A stretch of 8,202 nt of DNA from Anaerolineae bacterium (lineage in GTDB: Bacteria > Chloroflexota > Anaerolineae > Anaerolineales > Anaerolineaceae), in contig JACRAG010000552.1 in assembly GCA_016213455.1 (NCBI GenBank), positions 1 through 8,202 of the forward strand, written 5' to 3'. The stretch's first letter is position 1. The number at the start of each line of letters is the position of its first letter. Positions 1 to 5,250 of this stretch are shown here, one piece after another. A program made the translations under genes and the position numbers. The notes beneath the pieces were generated by a model that was not told the DNA's origin, did no database searches, and saw only the letters and a list, made by a program, of their open reading frames with translations.

Positions 1-235
1 CCGGAAAGACGCTCTCTTTATCCCACTCAGGACGCTCTCCTGAGGCGAGATTCACCCCAGGATTTTCATTGGTGACTGGCATGCCGTTGTCTTCATAGGA
101 GACTTCAATGTGCCATTGCTTAATGAAATCCGCGGCGGACGGGGAAAAAACCGTTCCACGCGGAAGGCGAAGCTTCATCCCATCCTGGGGTTGGCGAACG
201 CGTTCACGCAGTTGCGCTTCGGTTAATATGGGCAT
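1..235 (-). CDS. eutT: EutT-type cobalamin adenosyltransferase, N-terminal part (runs off window)
   Basis: The frame opens with ATG at 235-233, preceded by an AAGGAAGG ribosome binding site, and stays open for 78 codons to the window edge. The protein begins MPILTEAQLR and has L-P-R-G-T-V-F-S-P-S-A-A-D near residues 24-36, matching the N-terminal module of EutT (in Salmonella: ITEAWLR, then a LTPSARELL-like stretch). EutT makes adenosylcobalamin from cob(I)alamin and ATP, the cofactor of the EutBC lyase. The catalytic part and the His/Cys metal motif of the family lie outside the window, so the enzymatic assignment rests on the N-terminus and the position after eutQ. The same short module also begins EutQ, so another protein carrying it is possible. 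It is separated from eutQ by 227 bp, longer than most junctions here. Confidence 0.75.
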   Translation of the reverse strand, partial: MPILTEAQLRERVRQPQDGMKLRLPRGTVFSPSAADFIKQWHIEVSYEDNGMPVTNENPGVNLASGERPEWDKESVFP

Positions 236-462
236 AAAACCTTCCTTTGAACTCTATCGAACCTGTGTACGGCGTGATCCCTGCGCTGGTTGTCTGGTGC
301 GTTGTCAAACTTGATCACGACTCTTCATTTTTCTGATCGCGGAGCTCATGTGTTTGAAAAATCGGATGTTGATGGTTGATCCAGCACGAGACGATGAACA
401 TTTCATTGGCGGATACTGCGGCTGTGCCAGAATTGGCCTCCGGCACAGCCGGTCATCGCTCC
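236..462 (-). other. eutQ-eutT intergenic region, no gene seen
   Basis: This gap holds the eutT ribosome binding site at its low-coordinate end and a strong inverted repeat just after the eutQ stop. I find no convincing open frame with a ribosome binding site. A minus-strand TTGACA at 303-308 resembles a -35 box but has no matching -10 box about 17 bases downstream. No cobalamin riboswitch core was recognised, although a B12-linked gene follows. Confidence 0.6.
419..451 (-). other. Intergenic hairpin after eutQ
   Basis: Bases 419-428 (cggctgtgcc) and 442-451 (ggcacagccg) are perfect reverse complements, giving a 10-bp GC-rich stem. On the minus-strand RNA three further inner pairs (one G-U) leave a 7-nt loop. 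It begins about 11 bases after the eutQ stop codon. No U-tract follows, so it is a poor classical intrinsic terminator. It could protect the 3' end of the upstream message, be a processing site, or act as a partial terminator lowering eutT expression. Confidence 0.65.
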
Positions 463-1137
463 TCATCCGGACCACTCTGCAGGGTAGGTGACATAGAGGA
501 TCTTGGCCCACCCCGGTGTGCCAAAGGTGATTTGCGTTCCTTTGGGAATGTAGTGCACATCGCCCGGTTTACCGACCACCGTGCCCTGCGCCGTGCCAAT
601 GTGAATCTCACCCTCCAACACAAACTCTATCTCGTCATAGGTCAGCGTCCAGGGGAAACTGCCCTTATGGAAGGAAAGGAATCCGGCTGCCATAGGTGAA
701 CCATTTTCCGCGGTGATCACATCGACAAGCTGCACATCCATTTCAGGGCGATTGATTTCAAAAGGAAACGGTTTCATCTGATAACTCTGCGCACCAACCC
801 GTTTTACTGAGGCTGCCGTGGCTGGGCCGTTTCCATTCAGTGATGATAAGCAAGCCATCACCACCTGCCGGATGAGCGGTTCAAGATCCGGTGGGGCAAC
901 CTGTGTTGGCAAAGAGCTGGTCTCCTTCTCTTTGGCGGGAATACTTCCATTGGTAGGGCTTGTCGCCTGTGGGATCGGTGCCTCAAGCAAGTTGACAGGC
1001 CGGATCTCAATGCCCATTTCACGTGCAGTATCTGCCGCGAGTGGAGTAAGCACATCGCCTGGCTCCAGGTTGATATGGTTGTGACCCTCGGCTCTCCGGG
1101 CGCGAATCATATCAGCAGTCAAAAACCTTTTTCTCAT
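463..1137 (-). CDS. eutQ: EutQ, cupin-fold ethanolamine utilisation protein
   Basis: The product has 224 residues, close to the 229 of Salmonella EutQ. Residues 1-48 are the N-terminal module (RFLTADMIR, then LTPLAADTAREMGIEI). Residues 50-120 are a variable linker that contains an amphipathic helix-like stretch at about 84-100 (LEPLIRQVVMACLSSL). Residues 121-224 are the cupin barrel, with TYDEIEFVLEGE, KPGDVHYIPKGT and ILYVTYPAEW as family signatures. EutQ in Salmonella is reported to have acetate kinase activity and to be needed for anaerobic growth on ethanolamine; transfer of that role here is by family. The start has only a moderate upstream AAGG. The gene lies 74 bp after the BMC-H gene and is likely co-transcribed with it. 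Confidence 0.93.
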   Translation of the reverse strand: MRKRFLTADMIRARRAEGHNHINLEPGDVLTPLAADTAREMGIEIRPVNLLEAPIPQATSPTNGSIPAKEKETSSLPTQVAPPDLEPLIRQVVMACLSSLNGNGPATAASVKRVGAQSYQMKPFPFEINRPEMDVQLVDVITAENGSPMAAGFLSFHKGSFPWTLTYDEIEFVLEGEIHIGTAQGTVVGKPGDVHYIPKGTQITFGTPGWAKILYVTYPAEWSG

Positions 1138-1211
1138 GCTGCTGCCTTATCTCTCATGACGGAGCGAACCGCAATGAGGTGAGAAGTAAAGACCTCTTTT
1201 CGGTACAGGCA

Positions 1212-1850
1212 TTATGGTGCAGTGGTTTTGACATTCGCCTCCGGCAGGATGGATTCCACATCGCCATGCGGGCGGGGGATGACATGCACGCTGACCAGCT
1301 CCCCAATGCGTTGCGCCGCTGCTGCTCCTGCATCGGTGGCTGCTTTGACTGCGCCGACATCACCGCGAACCATTACGGTTACATAACCGCCGCCGATATA
1401 CTCTTTCCCGATCAGTTTGACATTCGCAGCCTTTACCATTGCATCTGCGGCCTCGATCGCGCCGACCAAGCCGCGCGTTTCGATCATCCCAAGAGCAATT
1501 AATTGAACAGTCATGGTTTTCTCCTTTTTTACGGGTTCAGGGGAAAGGGATGGAATTTGCCTTTCCGTTTGTTCGACGACTCGATCGTCCTGCCGGTCGG
1601 GTTGGCTGTTTTCAACCGTCTGCGATAAAACAGGCGATGCGGACGACTCCCCTACCAAATCCTGTGGCATAGGGAGATGCTCATCTGCCTCTTTTTTGGT
1701 GATGACTTCAGCCAGATGGTCCGATCTCACGGGCTTGCTGTCCTGTGAAAAAATGCGGGCGTGCACCCGGCAGTAAAGTGACCCATGCAACGCCGGAGCC
1801 CGGCAGGGATTCCCATTACGGTTGGTTGCAGTACATCTCCTTAATGGCAT
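1212..1850 (-). CDS. eutM: EutM-type BMC-H shell protein with N-terminal Cys/His-motif extension (long isoform)
   Basis: Residues 113-212 are a complete EutM/PduA-type hexameric shell protein: [20 protein letters not shown], then [37 protein letters not shown] and a short tail. EutM forms the flat hexamer facets and small pores of the microcompartment. Upstream, the frame is open to an ATG at 1850, adding 112 residues. Residues 1-31 contain Cys6, Cys16, Cys27 and His30 (C-x9-C-x10-C-x2-H, with [16 protein letters not shown]), a likely zinc-binding knuckle. Residues 35-112 are a polar, charged, probably disordered linker. The upstream ATG has AAAGGA 8 bases before it and lies 29 bp after the dehydrogenase stop, a normal operon spacing. 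The usual EutM start is Met113 (ATG 1514-1512), which has its own strong ribosome binding site, so a 100-residue short form is expected as well. The BMC domain is certain; translation of the extension is inferred. Confidence 0.85.
   Translation of the reverse strand: MPLRRCTATNRNGNPCRAPALHGSLYCRVHARIFSQDSKPVRSDHLAEVITKKEADEHLPMPQDLVGESSASPVLSQTVENSQPDRQDDRVVEQTERQIPSLSPEPVKKEKTMTVQLIALGMIETRGLVGAIEAADAMVKAANVKLIGKEYIGGGYVTVMVRGDVGAVKAATDAGAAAAQRIGELVSVHVIPRPHGDVESILPEANVKTTAP
1512..1529 (-). promoter_or_regulatory. Internal Shine-Dalgarno and start codon for the short EutM form
   Basis: On the minus strand AAAAAGGAG sits at 1529-1521, six bases before the in-frame ATG at 1514-1512. This is the canonical EutM start position ([15 protein letters not shown]), giving 100 residues. 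Its strength suggests that most EutM is made from here, even if a longer product is also translated from 1850. Confidence 0.85.
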
Positions 1851-1864
1851 TCTCCAAATCCTTT
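1851..1864 (-). promoter_or_regulatory. Ribosome binding site for the long EutM form
   Basis: AAAGGA at 1864-1859 lies eight bases before the ATG at 1850-1848. It follows the dehydrogenase stop (1882-1880) closely, as expected for translation of the next gene in an operon. It is one of the arguments that the N-terminal extension is really translated. Confidence 0.6.
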
Positions 1865-1879
1865 CTGTGGGCTACCAGC

Positions 1880-3400
1880 TCAGGACATTTTGTTCCATTG
1901 CGCGATTACCTGGCGTACGACCGCTTCCACCAATTCGGATTCGTTGACAACGTTTAAATTCCCATTGGGCGGCAGTGAGGACCCCACCGTCATGACAGGC
2001 TGGGCTTCCACATCGGGCGCAAGGGAGAATGCTTCAGGCGGTGGCTCGGTCGTGCCGTAGGCCAACCGCTTTACATTGAACAAATGGGTGACAGTGATGT
2101 TATCGCTGACCACGGTCCCCCCCAATCCTCCAGGGGCGAGGGTAAACGAAGGCATCAGCGCGGTGGTCGCACCGACTGCACCCAACGAGGACCAGGTGTT
2201 GACAATGATGCGGAATGCGGGTTTTTCCAACCCAAAGGCCATAATCACTTCTTCGTTGCGGCAGTGCATGCCAAGAGAATGACCGTCACCGCCAAAGCGC
2301 AGCAATTGAATGCAGCGTTCGCAGCCCGAATGCCAGCCGTCTTCCACATAAAACCCCAACACGGTGGTCAATTTTTCCCGACTGAGCGGTTCATCTTTGC
2401 CTACAGAATCTAGGTCGGCGATCAGAATGCGAGCCCATCGCGGCACTTCAATGCCTGCCATCTTGGCGATTGCCTGGGGAGTCTTCCCCACCGAACGGGC
2501 ATTGATCGATCCGTCTGGAAGAAAGAGGGCGCGAGCGACAGCTGCTTTTTCGATTGGGTTGAGGAAATAGGCTCCGTGACTTCGCAGAGCTTCACGTAGT
2601 TGTCCGGCAATGGGTTTGTCTGCGACGATGGATTGTTCTGTGGAACATATGACAGAGCAATCGAACGCTTTGGAATTGACGATGCAGCGTGCAGCGTATT
2701 CAATATCCGCACTACGATCGACATACACAGGCACATTTCCTGGGCCAACGCCGATAGCCGGTTTCCCCATACTGTGTGCTGCTTTAACCATTCCGGGACC
2801 GCCCGTTGCCAGGATCAGTGAGACAGCCCAATGACCCATCAGTTCCTGTGTTCCAGCAAGGGTCAGCTTGCTCAACGATCCGATCAGACCTTTGGGCATG
2901 CCGGCTTTTTCACCGGCTTCAATCATGACCCGTGCAGCCTGGAAGGATGATTTTCGCGCTGCCGGGTGTGGAGAAAACACAATCCCATTGCGCGCTTTGA
3001 CCGCTCCCAAGGCTTTACAGATGACGGTGGAGGTGGGATTGGTTGACGGGACCAATGCAACAATTACCCCAAATGGCCAGGCAATTTCTACGATCCGGTT
3101 GGCTTCGTCCCGCCGTAGCATGCCTACCGTGGGGATGTTACGGATGGAATTCCATACACCACGTGAGGCAAATTGGTTCTTGATAACCTTGTGAGCCACA
3201 ACGCCATAGCCGGTTTCCTCATTTGCCAGTCGGGCCAGAGATTCCGCTTCGGCGTAAGCTGCTTCCGTCATGGCTTCACAGATCCGGTCGACTTCGGCCT
3301 GACTTGCAGAGGCAAACACTCGTTGCGCTTCTCGACAGGCAACTGCCAGGTTACGGGCCTCTTGAATGGATTCAAGATCGAGATCAAATTTATCTGGCAT
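1880..3400 (-). CDS. eutE: CoA-acylating acetaldehyde dehydrogenase (EutE role) with C-terminal encapsulation peptide
   Basis: A 506-residue NAD-dependent aldehyde dehydrogenase that would convert acetaldehyde, CoA and NAD+ to acetyl-CoA and NADH inside the microcompartment. WPFGVIVALVPSTNPTST (108-125) and ATGGPGMVKAAHSMGKPAIG (198-217) are nucleotide-binding segments. The catalytic cysteine is Cys252 in SVICSTEQS, matching TICASEQS of EutE/PduP; the preceding FDC puts an additional Cys248 in the catalytic loop. The N-terminus starts directly with DLDLESIQEARNL and lacks the amphipathic leader of enterobacterial EutE. Instead, after a Pro/Gly-rich linker (about 452-482), residues 486-503 (NESELVEAVVRQVIAQWN) form an amphipathic helix typical of an encapsulation peptide. 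This layout is known for other BMC aldehyde dehydrogenases. The start has AAAGGAG five bases upstream. The symbol reflects role and context; it is not a close EutE orthologue. Confidence 0.9.
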   Translation of the reverse strand: MPDKFDLDLESIQEARNLAVACREAQRVFASASQAEVDRICEAMTEAAYAEAESLARLANEETGYGVVAHKVIKNQFASRGVWNSIRNIPTVGMLRRDEANRIVEIAWPFGVIVALVPSTNPTSTVICKALGAVKARNGIVFSPHPAARKSSFQAARVMIEAGEKAGMPKGLIGSLSKLTLAGTQELMGHWAVSLILATGGPGMVKAAHSMGKPAIGVGPGNVPVYVDRSADIEYAARCIVNSKAFDCSVICSTEQSIVADKPIAGQLREALRSHGAYFLNPIEKAAVARALFLPDGSINARSVGKTPQAIAKMAGIEVPRWARILIADLDSVGKDEPLSREKLTTVLGFYVEDGWHSGCERCIQLLRFGGDGHSLGMHCRNEEVIMAFGLEKPAFRIIVNTWSSLGAVGATTALMPSFTLAPGGLGGTVVSDNITVTHLFNVKRLAYGTTEPPPEAFSLAPDVEAQPVMTVGSSLPPNGNLNVVNESELVEAVVRQVIAQWNKMS

Positions 3401-3650
3401 GCACGCTCCTTTACCTCAAGCTGCACCGATTGGCGAGCCAGAGATCCACTTACCGGTTGGACCAATCCGCCCAATGCTGAACCAGACACGAGAATTGGCT
3501 TTCAGCGTGTTTGGTGCGCCTTTTGCGCTTCTGTTCATCGAAACAGTTGTTCTCAGCACTAGAACTGTGTCAAACCTGACCAAGAATTTCAACAGCACAT
3601 TGGCTCCGCAATATGCGCTGTTGAAATCAATGTTGGGGATCGACACAGCA
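3401..3650 (-). other. eutL-dehydrogenase intergenic region, no gene seen
   Basis: This 250-bp gap is the largest in the cluster. It contains a strong hairpin near the eutL end and the AAAGGAG ribosome binding site of the dehydrogenase (3412-3406). A short minus-strand frame with an internal ATG would encode about 40 residues ending just before that site, but has no good ribosome binding site and no recognisable features. A minus-strand TTGACA at 3573-3568 has no matching -10 box. In many eut operons a shell gene follows eutL; none is present here. Confidence 0.6.
3586..3627 (-). other. Intergenic hairpin after eutL
   Basis: Arms 3586-3600 (atttcaacagcacat) and 3613-3627 (atgcgctgttgaaat) pair over 15 positions with a single G-U, leaving a 12-nt loop. 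The 11 outer pairs are perfect. It starts about 23 bases after the eutL stop. There is no U-tract after it on the minus-strand RNA, so a role in message stability, processing or attenuation between eutL and the dehydrogenase is more likely than simple termination. Confidence 0.7.
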
Positions 3651-4307
3651 CTAATACTTGATCGCGCAGCGTCCGAAATCCAAAACTGCATCCTGGAAAG
3701 CCAGGCAAGCGGAGCGGCAGGCGCTTTGGGAGCCGGAGAGCAATCCCCCGCCGAAGTTGGTCTCGGACGGGGGCTTCCACCAAAGCCGCATGACAACATC
3801 CGCAGCTTTCAATGCGGCATCCAATGCGTAGGTCGATTCGATTGGCGGTGCGATCAAATAGGCCAGGGGAGTGCCCTCGGGTACGCCAGCAGCCTTGCTG
3901 AGATAACTTCCCGAACGCGAAATAGTGTGCGGGAAGAAGGCCAGCGTATTATCCTCGTTGGCCGAATAGAACCAGGCTTCCTCCGTAGCGTAAGCAATGC
4001 AAGCCTCAAGACCTGCTTTGACCTCCGCCGGGTTGGGGCCGGCCAAAATTCCGATGATCTCACCCGAAAGCGGGCCGGATGCATGCGCAGAACCGGCGTA
4101 AAAACTATGTGCGTAAACGACCTCCACCTCAGCCTTTTTGGTGGCTTCGTCGAGCGACACATACAAGGCATCGTCAATATCGCAGGTTATCAGGGCAAGG
4201 CTGCGCTGTTCGGGGCGCAGTTCCATCTGTGCGGCAAAATCGGGATGAACATTGGGAATGAGCCGGGCAGATAGAATATTGGGTTTGATTGGATCAAGGA
4301 CGGACAT
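3651..4307 (-). CDS. eutL: EutL, trimeric tandem-BMC (BMC-T) shell protein
   Basis: The product has 218 residues against 219 in E. coli and aligns along its whole length: RSLALITCDIDDALYVSLDE (35-54), EVVYAHSFYAGSAHASGP (62-79), GPNPAEVKAGL (90-100), SRSGSYLSKAAGVPEG (130-145), PLAYLIAPPIESTYALDAA (147-165), PPSETNFGGGLLSGSQSAC (179-197). EutL is a trimer of two circularly permuted BMC domains with a gated central pore, thought to pass larger substrates or cofactors through the shell. The C-terminal end (FQDAVLDFGRCAIKY) is complete. The start has AGAGAGG six bases upstream and follows eutC by 28 bp. Confidence 0.97.
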   Translation of the reverse strand: MSVLDPIKPNILSARLIPNVHPDFAAQMELRPEQRSLALITCDIDDALYVSLDEATKKAEVEVVYAHSFYAGSAHASGPLSGEIIGILAGPNPAEVKAGLEACIAYATEEAWFYSANEDNTLAFFPHTISRSGSYLSKAAGVPEGTPLAYLIAPPIESTYALDAALKAADVVMRLWWKPPSETNFGGGLLSGSQSACRSACLAFQDAVLDFGRCAIKY

Positions 4308-4335
4308 AGGAAACCTCTCTTTATGGCAGTTGCTT

Positions 4336-5238
4336 TCACTCGTTGGCTAGTTTCTGTTTGAGTTCAATGCCGCTCGCCTGGTACTTGAGCATCTTCTTGA
4401 TCATCTCAACGACATAGGCGCCCGCTTCCAGCGGGTTGGTGCCTCCGTTAGCGGTGATCATACAAATAACATCCCGCTGCGCGTCTGTTTTGCCAGGGCC
4501 GGGTTGATAACCCATATAGACACTCAGCGCATCATTCACCCCCAGACCAGGCCGTTCTCCGATCAAGATGATGACAACATCCGCACCGATCACTTCGTTG
4601 ATGTCATTCATCAGTCCGACCCGGGCATTCTTGACGAAGAAGGGTGTGCCGATGCTGATGTTGGCAGCTTTCAAACCCTGTTCAATCACCGGGTAGATGG
4701 AGGCCAGGTTGTTGGTGATTGCAGCTGCACTTAGTCCATCGCCAACAACGATCTGGACATTCGGGTGCTTGAGGCAGCGCTCGGTCACAATTTTGCGGCT
4801 ATCTTCGGATAGCTTGCGTCCCAGGTCAGGACGCAACAGATACTCCTGGCGATCTGTAGCCTGAGACTCTGTGGAGAAGAGGTTGAATTTCGCCAGAACT
4901 TCATCCGATACCGTGCCCATGATCGAATCCTGCGTGATGCCATGGTCGGCCTGGAACAACAACAGGGTATTGGTTTTGGGACGCGGGCCGGCTCGCCCAA
5001 CGGCGATGCGCGATGTGGTCGCGGCGCGCAGGTTGCGCAGGCCTTCCGGGTCTAAGGGGTGTTCGACCTGTAACCTGAAGCGGGCTTCTCGTGTTGTCGG
5101 ATCTGGCAGATCGATGTCTTTGCCATTTGTGCTCTGAACTGCATCGACTGTTCCGCTTTTGCCGTTTACCCCCTGCTTTTTCAGCTCAGATATGACCGCC
5201 TGGACAATTTTTTCAATATCTAGGGTTTCTGCTGTCAT
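4336..5238 (-). CDS. eutC: Ethanolamine ammonia-lyase small subunit EutC
   Basis: The 300-residue product is the small subunit of the adenosylcobalamin-dependent lyase that splits ethanolamine into acetaldehyde and ammonia. The catalytic-complex domain has RIAVGRAGPRPKTNTLLLFQ (77-96), VVGDGLSAAAI (164-174), LIGERPGLGVNDALSVYMGY (225-244) and ANGGTNPLEAGAY (263-275), all family signatures around the cobalamin and the EutB interface. Residues 5-22 (TLDIEKIVQAVISELKKQ) form an amphipathic helix followed by a disordered linker to about 45; in Salmonella the EutC N-terminus targets the lyase to the microcompartment, so this is the likely encapsulation signal. The AAGGAG ribosome binding site (5252-5247) overlaps the eutB stop codon, so translation is probably coupled to keep the subunits balanced. 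Confidence 0.97.
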   Translation of the reverse strand: MTAETLDIEKIVQAVISELKKQGVNGKSGTVDAVQSTNGKDIDLPDPTTREARFRLQVEHPLDPEGLRNLRAATTSRIAVGRAGPRPKTNTLLLFQADHGITQDSIMGTVSDEVLAKFNLFSTESQATDRQEYLLRPDLGRKLSEDSRKIVTERCLKHPNVQIVVGDGLSAAAITNNLASIYPVIEQGLKAANISIGTPFFVKNARVGLMNDINEVIGADVVIILIGERPGLGVNDALSVYMGYQPGPGKTDAQRDVICMITANGGTNPLEAGAYVVEMIKKMLKYQASGIELKQKLANE

Positions 5239-5250
5239 CGTTCAGTCTCC

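Noticed and set aside
236..462. Cobalamin riboswitch upstream of eutT
   Set aside because: I could not find the conserved B12-box or junction elements in this gap.
305..511. Small minus-strand frame of 68 codons overlapping the end of eutQ
   Set aside because: More than half overlies eutQ in another frame, it has no good ribosome binding site, and the protein has no recognisable features.
1212..1514. Treating the extension of EutM as mere read-through upstream of a short eutM
   Set aside because: Rejected only provisionally: the ordered Cys/His motif, a ribosome binding site and close spacing to the previous gene argue for translation, though the short form is surely made as well.
3416..3535. 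Possible ~40-residue minus-strand ORF ending just before the dehydrogenase ribosome binding site
   Set aside because: No Shine-Dalgarno site before its ATG and no recognisable motif; it appears to be chance.
3549..3565. Small 5-bp hairpin with a 7-nt loop starting A-x-x-G on the minus strand, considered as an EutV/ANTAR target
   Set aside because: ANTAR targets are paired hairpins with six-base loops beside a terminator. The loop size differs and no second such hairpin or U-tract is present.
3366..4274. Long plus-strand open frame (302 codons) opposite eutL and the eutL-dehydrogenase gap
   Set aside because: It is antisense to the well-conserved eutL, its product resembles no family I know, and it lacks a convincing ribosome binding site. 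It is a shadow frame.
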